Assembly (NCBI GenBank): GCA_029936515.1
Contig: JAPYSK010000002.1
Span: 30,920 to 76,619, forward strand
Length of the DNA stretch: 45,700 nucleotides
From: Candidatus Thioglobus sp.
GTDB lineage: Bacteria; Pseudomonadota; Gammaproteobacteria; PS1; Pseudothioglobaceae
Reading direction: 5' to 3'
Shown: positions 25,248-34,280 of the stretch, in pieces
How positions within the stretch are numbered: position 1 is the first letter of the stretch
How the letters are laid out: every line of letters starts with the position of its first letter
Notes under the pieces: generated by a model
What the model saw: the letters and a program-made list of their open reading frames with translations, nothing else
What the model was told of the DNA's origin: nothing
The model's database searches: none
Made by a program: the position numbers and the translations under genes

Positions 25248-25273
25248 AATAATAATACAAATGTATTAATATT
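25248..25273. promoter_or_regulatory. Inverted repeat, candidate RpiR operator
   Basis: The arms AATAATAATAC (25248-25258) and GTATTAATATT (25263-25273) are inverted copies with one mismatch in 11, separated by AAAT. The core TAATAC-AAAT-GTATTA is perfect. It lies between the divergent RpiR and TAXI genes, just upstream of a TATAAA box at 25278-25283. The AT-rich background lowers the weight of the evidence. Confidence 0.5.
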
Positions 25274-25288
25274 ATGGTATAAAAGAGG

Positions 25289-25318
25289 TGCAAAAAGAAA
25301 GATTGCAAAAAGAAAGAT
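25289..25318 (+). repeat. 15-bp direct tandem repeat in the TAXI leader
   Basis: TGCAAAAAGAAAGAT occurs twice in a row (25289-25303 and 25304-25318). It lies between the putative operator and the ATG of the TRAP binding protein, and so probably in the 5' untranslated region. Confidence 0.8.
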
Positions 25319-25353
25319 ATTATCTAAATATAACTCTAAATGGAGAGAGAATA

Positions 25354-26337
25354 ATGAAAAAATTTAATTTTTTTAGTGTATTACTATCAGCTGCTTTGCT
25401 AAGTGGTGTAACTGCTTCAACAGTAGTTTCAGCAGCAGATCAATTTGTTACTATTGGAACTGGCGGTGTGACAGGTGTTTACTATCCGACTGGTGGTTCT
25501 ATTTGTCGACTAGTAAATAAAGACAGAGCAAGCCATGGTGTTCGTTGTACAGTTGAGTCAACAGGCGGATCTGTATACAACATTAACACGATTCGTGCTG
25601 GTGAGTTAGATTTGGGGGTTGCCCAGTCTGATTGGCAGTATCATGCCTATAATGGAACTAGTAAATTTGCTGATGCAGGTGCATTTACCGATTTGAGGGC
25701 AGTTTTTTCAGTTCACCCTGAGCCTTTCACTGTAGTGGCAAGAGCGGATTCTGGAATAAGTAACCTTGAAGACCTTAAAGGTAAGCGCGTTAATATAGGT
25801 AACCCTGGGTCTGGTCAGAGAGGTACTATGGAAGTATTGATGGAAGCACTTGGTTGGGATAAATCAACATTTTCGTTAGCTTCTGAGTTGAAGTCATCTG
25901 AGCAATCTAAAGCATTATGTGACAATAAAATTGACGCAATGGTCTTTACTGTTGGTCATCCATCAGGCTCAATTAAAGAAGCCACAACATCTTGTGACAG
26001 TGTCTTAGTAAATGTGACAGGCGCTGCAGTAGATGGCTTAGTGGCTAATAATGATTTCTATCGCACTGCTACTATTCCAGGTGGAATGTACAATGGAAAT
26101 CCAGATGATACTCACACTTTTGGTGTAGGAGCGACAGTTGTCTCTTCAACAGCGGTATCAGAGCATGTGATTCATTCTATAGTTAAAGGTGTTTTTGAAA
26201 ATTTTGATTCTTTCAAAAAGTTACACCCTGCATTTGCTAATTTGAAGAAAGAGGAAATGATTCAAGATGGATTGTCTGCTCCACTTCATGATGGCGCCGC
26301 AAGGTATTACAAAGAAGCTGGATTGATGGACTGGTAG
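25354..26337 (+). CDS. TAXI-family TRAP transporter solute-binding protein
   Basis: 327 residues from ATG 25354, which has GGAGAGAG just upstream; an in-frame GTG at 25288 would add 22 residues ahead of the signal peptide and is rejected. The signal peptide is about residues 1-28 (KK, hydrophobic core, VVSAAD). The TAXI family start [23 protein letters not shown] is clear, as are [31 protein letters not shown] and the [20 protein letters not shown] stretch. It is a periplasmic binding protein for a secondary Na+- or H+-coupled TRAP transporter; TAXI ligands are often dicarboxylates or amino acids. A terminator separates it from its permease gene. Confidence 0.93.
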   Translation: MKKFNFFSVLLSAALLSGVTASTVVSAADQFVTIGTGGVTGVYYPTGGSICRLVNKDRASHGVRCTVESTGGSVYNINTIRAGELDLGVAQSDWQYHAYNGTSKFADAGAFTDLRAVFSVHPEPFTVVARADSGISNLEDLKGKRVNIGNPGSGQRGTMEVLMEALGWDKSTFSLASELKSSEQSKALCDNKIDAMVFTVGHPSGSIKEATTSCDSVLVNVTGAAVDGLVANNDFYRTATIPGGMYNGNPDDTHTFGVGATVVSSTAVSEHVIHSIVKGVFENFDSFKKLHPAFANLKKEEMIQDGLSAPLHDGAARYYKEAGLMDW

Positions 26338-26352
26338 TTTTGTATTTTTAAT

Positions 26353-26383
26353 AAAAAAGGATGGCTTTGCCATCCTTTTTTTT
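26353..26383 (+). terminator. Rho-independent terminator between TAXI binding protein and permease genes
   Basis: GGATGGC (26359-26365), loop TTT, GCCATCC (26369-26375), then eight Ts. Preceding As extend the stem and make it usable from both strands. It probably lets the binding protein be made in excess, with partial read-through to the fused permease gene at 26468. Confidence 0.9.
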
Positions 26384-26467
26384 ATTTTATTAATAAGCGA
26401 AAAGCATTAAATAATATGTATAAAAAGATATATTATTTACTTATTAAATTTAGGTCTTAAAATTTAT

Positions 26468-29020
26468 ATGCAAACTGACTTTGAAACTGGAAATCGAAAA
26501 CCAAATAGTGTATTTATCAAAAATATACTTTTATATATAGCATTAACTTGGTCATTATTCCAACTCTATGTTTCTTCGCCTTTGGTGCTCGAAATTACAC
26601 CATGGATGAATGCTGATGTAGTAAAGCGTGTCCATGTTTCGTTTGCTGGTTTATTAGCTTTTCTGAGCTATCCGGCATTCAAAAAATCTTCTAGAAGTCA
26701 AATTCCTTGGTCTGACTGGGCTATGGGATTATTGATTGTTATTTCTTGTGTCTATTTGATTTATAACCAGGTTTGGGATTCCAGAGCATTTGAAATGCGC
26801 TTAGGTGTGCCAAATTCAACTGATTTAGTTTTAAGCGTAGTAGGATTAATATTATTATTGGAGGCAACAAGGAGATCCCTAGGCCCACCCCTAATGATCG
26901 TATCTTTGATTGCCCTTACATATGCTTATTTTGGTGCTGGTGGATATGGTGGGGCCTCACTAAATAAAATTGTTTCTCACATGTGGATTACTACAGAAGG
27001 AGCTTTTGGAATTGCAGTTGGGGTCTCTTCAAGTATGGTGTTTTTGTTTGTCTTATTTGGTTCACTATTGGAGAAGGCTGGAGCAGGAAATTATTTTATT
27101 AGAGTAGCCTATTCTCTTACAGGCCATTATCGTGGTGGACCTGCTAAAGCTGCAGTAGTTTCATCAGCAATGACGGGTATGATTTCTGGCTCTTCAATAG
27201 CTAATGTTGTAACTACTGGTACATTTACAATTCCATTAATGAAGAGAGTCGGTTTCAGTTCTGAGAAAGCTGGAGCGATTGAGGTTGCTTCATCAACTAA
27301 TGGTCAGCTTACTCCGCCTATTATGGGGACAGCTGCATTTTTGATGGTTGAGTATGTTGGTGTATCTTATATTGAAGTTATTAAACATGCGTTTTTACCT
27401 GCAGTTATATCCTACATAGCGCTAATCTATATTGTTCATTTAGAGGCATTAAAGGCCGGAATGGAAGGGCTCAAAAGAACAAAAAAACTTAACAGAGTTG
27501 ATAAGCTAATTAGTATAAGTACTGTGCTTATAGTTTTGGGGGTACTGGTATGGGTTCTTCCACCTTTTTTTCAGATGATTAAAGATGTATCTGGAGATAT
27601 CAATGTCTTTGTTGTTTCATTAATAATGATGGCAAGCTATGTGTCTTTATTATTTTATGTCTCTAGAATGCCTGATTTGCCAACTGGAGACATTATTGAA
27701 ATCCCTGAAGTTGGAAAAACAGTTAAAGCAGGTCTTCATTTCCTACTTCCTGTTATATTGCTGATTTGGCTGCTGACTGTAGAGCGTTTTTCACCAGAGT
27801 TCTCAGTATATTGGGCAACTCTATTTATGGTGTTTATCGTTTTAACACAAAAAATTATTCTAGGAATTTTTCGTGGCGGTTTAGATTTTGTTAACCAATT
27901 AATTCAAGGTCTTCGCGATATAAAAGATGGTTTTATAAATGGTGCCAATAATATGATTGGTGTGGGTGTTGCAACAACTGCAGCTGGAATAATTGTTGGT
28001 ACCGTAACCTTAACGGGTGTTGGGCAGCTTATTATTGGTTGGGTTGAATTTATTGCTGCAGGGAACTTGTTTTTGATCTTACTTTTCACAGCAATGATTA
28101 GTTTAATTTTAGGTATGGGTTTACCAACCACTGCAAACTATATAGTAGTTTCTAGTTTAATGGCACCTGTTATTATGAGTTTGGGGGCTGCAAATAATGT
28201 CGCTATCCCTTTAATTGCTGCACATATGTTTGTTTTTTACTTTGGAATATTAGCCGATGATACGCCACCAGTTGGGCTGGCGGCATATGCTGCCGCAGCA
28301 ATTTCAAAGGGGGATCCAATTAAAACTGGAATACAAGGTTTTATATACGATATTCGCACAGCAATACTTCCTTTTTTATTCATATTTAATACTCAGCTAC
28401 TAATGATTGGAATAGACAATGTTTTTAGTTTTTTACTGGTCGTCATTTCATCAATCATTGCTATATTGTTATTTGCTGCAGCAACCCAAGGTTACTGGCT
28501 TGTAAAGAACCGATGGTGGGAAACATTATTGCTTTTATTGGTGGCTTTTATGTTATTTAGACCGGGTTATTTTTGGAATAAGATTGATCCACCTTATGAA
28601 AATCTCCCTGGGACCCAAATATTTGAAATAGCAGAAGCAATGAGTCCGGGTCAATCGATTCGTTTTGTAGTTGAAGGGGAAACGCTTGAAGGCGTTCAGC
28701 GAAGTTATACTTTTTTACTACCTTTGGCTGAAGGCATTTCAGGTATGGAAAAAATTAATAATACTGGTCTTTATTTAGATGACTTGTTTGGTGATATGGA
28801 GGTTGCAATGGTAATGCCTGGTATGTCAAATAATAGGGCAATAAATAAGCAGGTTGAGTCAATTAGGGTTGCTGGCGTTGATAGTGGTTGGATTGTTACA
28901 TCTATTCAAACTGAAAGAGATACTCTACCAAAGCAGATCGTTTTTATACCAGCTCTTATTCTATTAAGCCTGATAGCGATGATTCAGTTTAGACGAAAAA
29001 AATATTTATCTGCACAATAA
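26468..29020 (+). CDS. TRAP transporter fused permease (4TM + 12TM) with DUF3394-type C-terminus
   Basis: 850 residues with more than a dozen hydrophobic segments. The N-terminal part is the small DctQ-like membrane module, fused to the large DctM-like module that shows GAGNYFIRVAYSLTGHYRGGPAKAAVVSS, GSSIANVVTTGTFTIPLMKRVG and NGQLTPPIMGTAAFLM. A second inverted half has LGMGLPTTANYIVVSSLMAP and ADDTPPVGLAAYAAA. After the last transporter helix comes a soluble C-terminal domain of about 130 residues (GQSIRFVVEGETLEGVQRSYTFLLPL), matching the DUF3394 extension of TAXI permeases, ending in one more membrane helix. It partners with the binding protein upstream. No strong Shine-Dalgarno sequence precedes the ATG. 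Confidence 0.93.
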   Translation: MQTDFETGNRKPNSVFIKNILLYIALTWSLFQLYVSSPLVLEITPWMNADVVKRVHVSFAGLLAFLSYPAFKKSSRSQIPWSDWAMGLLIVISCVYLIYNQVWDSRAFEMRLGVPNSTDLVLSVVGLILLLEATRRSLGPPLMIVSLIALTYAYFGAGGYGGASLNKIVSHMWITTEGAFGIAVGVSSSMVFLFVLFGSLLEKAGAGNYFIRVAYSLTGHYRGGPAKAAVVSSAMTGMISGSSIANVVTTGTFTIPLMKRVGFSSEKAGAIEVASSTNGQLTPPIMGTAAFLMVEYVGVSYIEVIKHAFLPAVISYIALIYIVHLEALKAGMEGLKRTKKLNRVDKLISISTVLIVLGVLVWVLPPFFQMIKDVSGDINVFVVSLIMMASYVSLLFYVSRMPDLPTGDIIEIPEVGKTVKAGLHFLLPVILLIWLLTVERFSPEFSVYWATLFMVFIVLTQKIILGIFRGGLDFVNQLIQGLRDIKDGFINGANNMIGVGVATTAAGIIVGTVTLTGVGQLIIGWVEFIAAGNLFLILLFTAMISLILGMGLPTTANYIVVSSLMAPVIMSLGAANNVAIPLIAAHMFVFYFGILADDTPPVGLAAYAAAAISKGDPIKTGIQGFIYDIRTAILPFLFIFNTQLLMIGIDNVFSFLLVVISSIIAILLFAAATQGYWLVKNRWWETLLLLLVAFMLFRPGYFWNKIDPPYENLPGTQIFEIAEAMSPGQSIRFVVEGETLEGVQRSYTFLLPLAEGISGMEKINNTGLYLDDLFGDMEVAMVMPGMSNNRAINKQVESIRVAGVDSGWIVTSIQTERDTLPKQIVFIPALILLSLIAMIQFRRKKYLSAQ

Positions 29021-29099
29021 AAGGAGTTTTTATTAGGTTCAAAATAAAACAAAAGTTTTCTTTTTTGATATCTAAGATTTAAATTACAAAATTACTAAT

Positions 29100-30344
29100 A
29101 TGGATATACAAAACAACATCATAGGTTTAAAAACTTCAGCTACATTAGCTATCAATGAACTATCTCAGAAATTAATTAAAGATGGTAAAGAAGTTTTTAA
29201 GTTTGGATTAGGTCAATCTCCTTTCCCTATTCCTGAAGTAATTGTTGATGAGCTAAAAAAACATGCCCATCAAAAAGACTATATAAATGTATCTGGTTTA
29301 ATAGGGTTAAGAGAAGAGGTTGCTAATTATCACTCAAATAAAAATCAGTATAAATATAACGCTGAAAGTGTCATTATTGGCCCTGGGTCGAAAGAATTAA
29401 TTTTTCAAACTCAACTAGCATTAAATTGTGATTTACTCCTTCCAAGCCCTAGCTGGGTATCCTATGAACCACAAGCACAAATAATAAATAAAAGAGTTCA
29501 TTGGATTAAAACTACTGCTAAGAGTAATTGGCATCTTGAACCTGAAGAGCTAGATAGAGCTTGTGATAGCCTTAAGTCGGTTAATAAACTTTTAATTTTA
29601 AACTCACCTAATAACCCTTCGGGGACATCACATGGGAATTTAAAAGAATTGGCAAAGATTTCCAAAAAGCATAACATTGTTATTATTGCCGATGAAATAT
29701 ATGCTGAGCTAGACTTTACGGGGGAGTATAAATCAATTACTCATTATTACCCTGAAAAAACAATTATCAGTAGTGGGCTTAGTAAGTGGTGTGGTGCTGG
29801 TGGGTGGAGACTTGGAACGCTACTTTTTCCAGAAGGATTGAGTCATATTAGGGACGGTGTTAGAGCTATAGCTAGCGAAACTTATACTGCTGTGAGTGCG
29901 CCTATTCAGTATGCAGCTATTAAGGCATATTCAGAAGACCATTCAGAATTTCTAGACAGCTCTAGGATAATTTTAAAAATGATTGCAGATTATATTTATA
30001 GAGAACTTTCTTCTGTTGGCGTGAAATGTCAAAAACCACAAGGTGGTTTTTACATGATATGTGACTTTTCAAATGTTGAAAATATAACCCAGGAAATCAA
30101 TAATGACAAAACACTTTGTCAAAAAATACTTAATGATATAGGTTTTGCAATGCTACCTGGGTCTGATTTTGGTTTAGAAGAAGAGAAATTATTATCACGT
30201 ATTGCATTTGTAGATTTTGATGGTTCAGAGGCTCTTAAATTGATCTCAAATAAGAATTTCTCTCAAGAGAATTCTTTAGATATAATTTGCCCACAAATAG
30301 TAAAAGGTGTTTCACTTTTAAAGGAGTGGATTAAATCTCAGTAA
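29100..30344 (+). CDS. PLP-dependent class I/II aminotransferase
   Basis: 414 residues of fold-type I. It has LNSPNNPSGT, IIADEIYAELDF, the Schiff-base lysine K229 in SSGLSKWCGAGGWRLG, and a C-terminal SRIAFVDFDG with the conserved Arg that binds the alpha-carboxylate. The start FKFGLGQSPFPIP matches aspartate-type aminotransferases. It is about 80 nt downstream of the TRAP permease and probably processes the amino acid or keto acid which that transporter imports (inference). The amino donor or acceptor cannot be assigned. The ATG has no visible Shine-Dalgarno sequence. Confidence 0.88.
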   Translation: MDIQNNIIGLKTSATLAINELSQKLIKDGKEVFKFGLGQSPFPIPEVIVDELKKHAHQKDYINVSGLIGLREEVANYHSNKNQYKYNAESVIIGPGSKELIFQTQLALNCDLLLPSPSWVSYEPQAQIINKRVHWIKTTAKSNWHLEPEELDRACDSLKSVNKLLILNSPNNPSGTSHGNLKELAKISKKHNIVIIADEIYAELDFTGEYKSITHYYPEKTIISSGLSKWCGAGGWRLGTLLFPEGLSHIRDGVRAIASETYTAVSAPIQYAAIKAYSEDHSEFLDSSRIILKMIADYIYRELSSVGVKCQKPQGGFYMICDFSNVENITQEINNDKTLCQKILNDIGFAMLPGSDFGLEEEKLLSRIAFVDFDGSEALKLISNKNFSQENSLDIICPQIVKGVSLLKEWIKSQ

Positions 30345-30364
30345 ACACAATAGAGGGTAGATCA

Positions 30365-30400
30365 ATGGATTATAACAAAGTAGTTGAGTTCAATGAGTAA
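30365..30400 (+). other. 11-codon upstream ORF overlapping the acetoacetyl-CoA synthetase start
   Basis: ATG 30365 with GAGGGT upstream opens 11 codons (MDYNKVVEFNE) and stops at TAA 30398-30400, five bases beyond the start codon of the next gene (ATG 30393) in another frame. This layout is that of a coupling leader ORF: ribosomes finishing it would be placed on the start of the long gene, which has only a poor ribosome-binding site of its own. Confidence 0.4.
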
Positions 30401-32345
30401 GTTGCTTTGGAGTCCTACTAAAAATGAAATAAAAAATACCCAGGCATGGGAATTTATCCAAGACGTTAATAATAAATTCGAGACAAATTTAGATAGTTTT
30501 TGTGATTTGTATCGGTGGTCTTGTGATTTTCCTGAGTCTTTTTGGGGGTTATTTTGGAGCTACTCTTCAATTAATGCTGATAGAAACTCAACAAATGTTT
30601 TAAAAAATGGAAACGACTTTTTAGGATCGGAATGGTTTTCAGATGCAAAACTAAATTTTGCAAAAAATCTCTTATTAAATAGAGATAAAAAACCAGCAAT
30701 CATATTTTGGGGTGAAGATAAACATAAAAGCACCTTAACTCATCTTGAACTATACAATCAGGTTGCAAAACTATCTCATTGGCTTAAGCAAAATGGTGTC
30801 AAAAAGGGAGATCGTGTTGCTGGCTTTCTCCCTAACATGTCAGAAGCAGTGGTGTCAATGTTGGCTGCATCTAGTATTGGAGCTATCTGGACTTCGTGCT
30901 CACCAGATTTTGGAGTTCAAGGTGTGTTAGACCGATTTGGTCAAGTAGAACCTAAGATTTTTATTTGCGTAGATTCCTATTTTTACAACGGTAAATCCTT
31001 TAATTGTCTTGAAAAAAATGAAAATATAATTTCTAAGTTGCCATCTATTCAAAGAACTTTGTTAGTTCGTTATGTTGATGATAAAGCTTCATTTGATAAT
31101 CTGAATTCGTTTTCTACTTTTGATGAAATTGTAAATCAAGAGCTAACTCCTGAATTAAATTTTGAATCGGTGGGTTTTAATGAACCGCTCTATATTTTAT
31201 TTTCATCAGGAACCACGGGAGTCCCAAAGTGTATTGTTCACGGTGTTGGAGGAACCTTAATCCAACATAAAAAAGAGCATACATTGCACTGTAATATAAA
31301 AAGTGGAGAAAGGGTCTTCTTCTTTTCAACATGTGGCTGGATGATGTGGAATTGGCTTGTCAGTAGTTTGGCTTCTGGTGCAACACTGATGCTTTATGAT
31401 GGTTCACCCTTCTTAAATGATAATGACAATATTTTGTTTGATTATGCCGAACAAGAAAACTTTGATATTATGGGTGTTTCTGCAAAGTATTTAGATACCT
31501 GCAGAAAAAAGCGCTTAGATCCTAATAAAAGTCATAACTTAGATTCTTTGAGAATGGTTTTGTCTACTGGCTCCGTGCTGAGTAATGATTGTTTTGATTA
31601 TGTCTATGAGAGCATTAAGAAACAGGTGTGCCTTTCATCCATTTCAGGGGGTACCGATATTGTTTCCTGTTTCGCCTTAGGGTCGCCAATGCTTCCTGTT
31701 TATTGTGGTGAATTACAAACTCGTGGCCTTGGATTGTCAGTAGAGGTTTGGAATGATAAAGGTGAATCAGTGGTTGGTGAAAAGGGAGAGCTGGTTTGTA
31801 CTAAAACTTTTCCTTCTAAGCCTATAGGTTTTTGGAATGACGATGAAAGGCAAAAATATCATCAGTCATATTTCAATCGTTATCCTAATGTTTGGTGCCA
31901 TGGCGACTTTGTAACTCTTAATGAAGATGGCGGGCTGGTTTTTTATGGGCGATCTGACACGACTTTAAACCGTGGAGGTGTTAGGATTGGGACTGCAGAG
32001 ATCTATAGAGAAGTTGAAAAGTTCAAAGAAGTTTTAGAATCGATAGTTGTAGAGCAGACCTGGGAGGATGACACCAGGATTGTATTATTTGTAAAATTAA
32101 CCCTTCAAACTAAACTACTTAATGAACTAAAAGAAAAGATAGTTAAACAAATCAGAACTAATACATCGCCTCGGCATGTGCCAGATGTAATTATCCAGGT
32201 GTCTGATATTCCAAGAACTAAGAGTGGAAAAATTGTTGAGTTAGCTGTTCAAAAGGCAATTCATAACTTACCGATTGACAATAAAACAGCCCTAGAAAAT
32301 CCTGAAGTCCTCCAAGAGTATTATGATCTTAAAGAGCTTCAATGA
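30393..32345 (+). CDS. Acetoacetyl-CoA synthetase
   Basis: 650 residues from ATG 30393; an in-frame TTG three codons upstream is less likely. Length and sequence match acetoacetate--CoA ligases of the adenylate-forming superfamily: an N-terminal WSPTKNEIKNTQAWEFI, YILFSSGTTGVPKCIVHGVGG, STCGWMMWNWLVSSLASGA, the GGTDIVSCF block, HGDFVTLNEDGGLVFYGRSDTTLNRGGVRIG, and a C-terminal acylation-type lysine in RTKSGKIVE at about residue 613. The reaction is acetoacetate + CoA + ATP to acetoacetyl-CoA + AMP + PPi. It lies 48 nt after the aminotransferase gene. Acetoacetate could come from leucine, ketone bodies or carnitine breakdown by the operon at 38623. Confidence 0.92.
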   Translation: MSKLLWSPTKNEIKNTQAWEFIQDVNNKFETNLDSFCDLYRWSCDFPESFWGLFWSYSSINADRNSTNVLKNGNDFLGSEWFSDAKLNFAKNLLLNRDKKPAIIFWGEDKHKSTLTHLELYNQVAKLSHWLKQNGVKKGDRVAGFLPNMSEAVVSMLAASSIGAIWTSCSPDFGVQGVLDRFGQVEPKIFICVDSYFYNGKSFNCLEKNENIISKLPSIQRTLLVRYVDDKASFDNLNSFSTFDEIVNQELTPELNFESVGFNEPLYILFSSGTTGVPKCIVHGVGGTLIQHKKEHTLHCNIKSGERVFFFSTCGWMMWNWLVSSLASGATLMLYDGSPFLNDNDNILFDYAEQENFDIMGVSAKYLDTCRKKRLDPNKSHNLDSLRMVLSTGSVLSNDCFDYVYESIKKQVCLSSISGGTDIVSCFALGSPMLPVYCGELQTRGLGLSVEVWNDKGESVVGEKGELVCTKTFPSKPIGFWNDDERQKYHQSYFNRYPNVWCHGDFVTLNEDGGLVFYGRSDTTLNRGGVRIGTAEIYREVEKFKEVLESIVVEQTWEDDTRIVLFVKLTLQTKLLNELKEKIVKQIRTNTSPRHVPDVIIQVSDIPRTKSGKIVELAVQKAIHNLPIDNKTALENPEVLQEYYDLKELQ

Positions 32346-32373
32346 TGTCATATATTGAAGTGTTGCCAAGGGT

Positions 32374-32379
32374 TATAAT
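32374..32379 (+). promoter_or_regulatory. -10 box upstream of tdk
   Basis: TATAAT at 32374-32379 lies in the 65-nt gap before tdk, preceded by GG. I see no well-spaced -35 box; TTGAAG at 32355-32360 is only 13 bp away. It is likely but not proven to be a separate promoter. Confidence 0.35.
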
Positions 32380-32410
32380 ATTGTATTGTTTATAACTAAG
32401 GAGTTATATT

Positions 32411-32992
32411 TTGGCTAAGCTTTACTTTTACTATTCTTCAATGAATGCTGGCAAGTCAACCTCTCTTCTTCAATCTGCATATAACTATCAAGAGAGAGGA
32501 ATGACCCCTTTATTGTTGACTGCAGAAATTGATAATCGATATAGTGTAGGAAAAGTTACTTCACGAATAGGCCTAGAGGCAGGAGCTCATTTATTTAATC
32601 AAGACAGCAATCTTTTTGAGATGGTCTCAGAGCAAAATGAAAATGAGACAATCGATTGTGTGTTGATCGATGAAAGCCATTTTCTAAACAAAGAACAAGT
32701 AAAGCAACTCGGGCAAGTGGTTGATACTTTGGATATACCTGTTTTATGCTATGGAATTAGAACTGATTTTAGAGGCGAACTTTTTCCTGGAAGTAAGTAT
32801 TTATTAGCATGGGCTGATAATCTGAATGAGCTTAAAACTGTTTGTCATTGTGGACGTAAAGCAACTATGGTAGTGCGTTTGGATAGTGACGGCAAAGTTG
32901 TTAGTGATGGAGATCAAGTTGTTATAGGCGGTAATAATCAATATCAGTCAATGTGTAGACGTCATTTTGCTGAACATATTTGGTCTAATTAA
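32411..32992 (+). CDS. tdk: Thymidine kinase (type II, zinc-binding), TTG start
   Basis: 193 residues. The start codon is TTG at 32411: AAGGAG lies 9 nt upstream, and the protein then begins [17 protein letters not shown], aligning with the E. coli N-terminus MAQLYFYYS. No ATG is possible before the P-loop. Features are the P-loop SSMNAGKST (about residues 10-18), the DESHFL catalytic segment with Glu, and zinc ligands in VCHCGRKA and MCRRHF. It phosphorylates thymidine for nucleotide salvage. It stands between acetoacetyl-CoA synthetase and a TauE-like permease. Confidence 0.95.
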   Translation: MAKLYFYYSSMNAGKSTSLLQSAYNYQERGMTPLLLTAEIDNRYSVGKVTSRIGLEAGAHLFNQDSNLFEMVSEQNENETIDCVLIDESHFLNKEQVKQLGQVVDTLDIPVLCYGIRTDFRGELFPGSKYLLAWADNLNELKTVCHCGRKATMVVRLDSDGKVVSDGDQVVIGGNNQYQSMCRRHFAEHIWSN

Positions 32993-33034
32993 AATTGGAC
33001 TCTTGGTTAAAAATTCTAATCTCAGAACACTACA

Positions 33035-33820
33035 ATGAATGAAACATTCATCCTTCTGTTGCTTTTAGGTGCATCATCTGGATTTGTTGCAGGCCTTTTA
33101 GGTGTAGGTGGTGGATTAATAATTGTCCCAATATTGCTTTATCTCTTAGCGCCAACTGTCAGCCAATCAGTTTTAATGCATACCGCTATTGGTACAGCTT
33201 TGGCCGTAATTGTTTTCACTTCAATCTCAAGTGTATATGCGCATCATAAGCATGGAGCAATACTTTGGAAAAACTTTATTAAACTCACGCCTACGATCCT
33301 TTTAGGTTCATTCAGTGGGGCTTTAGTTGCCAAGTATATGAGCTTTGATTTTTTGAGAATATTTTTTGTATGCTTTGAGATTAGTGTCGCGCTAATTATG
33401 TGGTTTCAAATAAGCGCATCTGGCCATGTTGATAATTTATCTCGATGGGTTTGGAGTTGTGTTGGTTATATTATTGGTTTAGTTTCTGCTTTGGTTGGTA
33501 TTGGTGGTGGATCAATGACAACACCGTTTTTGGTTTATAACAATGTAGGTATAAAGAATGCAATTGCAACCTCTGCTGCTGTCGGGATGCCTATTGCAAT
33601 TGCAGGAAGTATAGGGTTTATGGTGGCTGGAATGGGTCAGGAATTTCCAACTAGTGGAATTGGTTTTGTTAACTTTGAGGCGCTCATCACTATTGCTGCG
33701 ACGAGTATCTTATTTGCACCATTAGGGGCCAAGGTGACGCATATAGTTGATAGTAAAAAACTTAAAAAAGGGTTCTCAATTTTTCTTGGTTTTTTGGCTA
33801 CTATGGTTCTTTTGTTTTAA
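33035..33820 (+). CDS. TauE/SafE-family membrane permease
   Basis: 261 residues with about eight membrane helices in two related halves. Each half starts with the family's glycine signature: GVGGGLIIVP near residue 24 and GIGGGSMTTPF near residue 156. The family exports or transports sulfite, sulfoacetate and other organosulfur anions, and several members have unknown substrates. No sulfonate gene lies beside it, so the substrate is open. The gene stands alone between tdk and msrB (opposite strand) and lacks a clear ribosome-binding site. Confidence 0.88.
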   Translation: MNETFILLLLLGASSGFVAGLLGVGGGLIIVPILLYLLAPTVSQSVLMHTAIGTALAVIVFTSISSVYAHHKHGAILWKNFIKLTPTILLGSFSGALVAKYMSFDFLRIFFVCFEISVALIMWFQISASGHVDNLSRWVWSCVGYIIGLVSALVGIGGGSMTTPFLVYNNVGIKNAIATSAAVGMPIAIAGSIGFMVAGMGQEFPTSGIGFVNFEALITIAATSILFAPLGAKVTHIVDSKKLKKGFSIFLGFLATMVLLF

Positions 33821-33854
33821 CTGATTTAAGCGACACTAATGGAAAGTATCGTGA

Positions 33855-34226
33855 TCACTTTTTCTCAGAAAAATTTAATGCAACTGAATTTATACAGTAG
33901 CGTTTTCCCGTGGGTTGAGGACCGTCAGGAAAAACGTGCCCTAAATGTGAATCGCAAGACGAACATCTAACTTCTATTCTGATATACCCCAATGAATTGT
34001 CCTCTATTTGACGAACACAATTACTATTAGCAAGTTCATAGAAACTTGGCCAACCACTTCCGGAGTCGAACTTTGTGCTTGATTCAAACAGTAAGGCATC
34101 ACAACAAATACAGTGATAGTCGCCCGTTTCATCGTGGTTATAGTATTCACCTGTAAAAGGTGGCTCGGTTCCACATTCTTGTGTAATGTGGTATGCTTCG
34201 GGCGATAACTTTTTCTTTGTATCCAT
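33855..34226 (-). CDS. msrB: Peptide-methionine (R)-S-oxide reductase MsrB
   Basis: A 123-residue cytoplasmic enzyme, slightly shorter than E. coli MsrB (137). It has the zinc-binding pairs CICC (near residues 37-40) and CSSC (about 84-87), GSGWPSFYE, the HLGHVFPDGP motif, and the catalytic C111 in RYCINSVAL. It reduces methionine-R-sulfoxide in proteins using thioredoxin. It is transcribed against the TauE-like gene and divergently from cca with a 54-nt gap. There is no signal peptide, and no MsrA fusion or MsrA gene in the window. Confidence 0.95.
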   Translation of the reverse strand: MDTKKKLSPEAYHITQECGTEPPFTGEYYNHDETGDYHCICCDALLFESSTKFDSGSGWPSFYELANSNCVRQIEDNSLGYIRIEVRCSSCDSHLGHVFPDGPQPTGKRYCINSVALNFSEKK

Positions 34227-34280
34227 TCGTGTATTATAAGAGAATTTTAGAGTTTTCTTTAATATCTACAATTAATTATT

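Noticed and set aside
25288-25353. GTG start extending the TAXI binding protein by 22 residues
   Set aside because: The extra residues precede a normal signal peptide that starts at ATG 25354 with a strong ribosome-binding site; the extension comes from the 15-bp tandem repeat.
29047-29072. AAAAC/GTTTT hairpin with a T run after the TRAP permease, as a terminator
   Set aside because: The stem is only about 5 A-T-rich pairs, so it is indistinguishable from AT-rich background; not listed as a feature.
33010-33034. CTCAGAACA before the TauE-like gene, shared with the region before the thioesterase gene
   Set aside because: The shared stretch is short and lacks the inverted half here, so it is probably chance.
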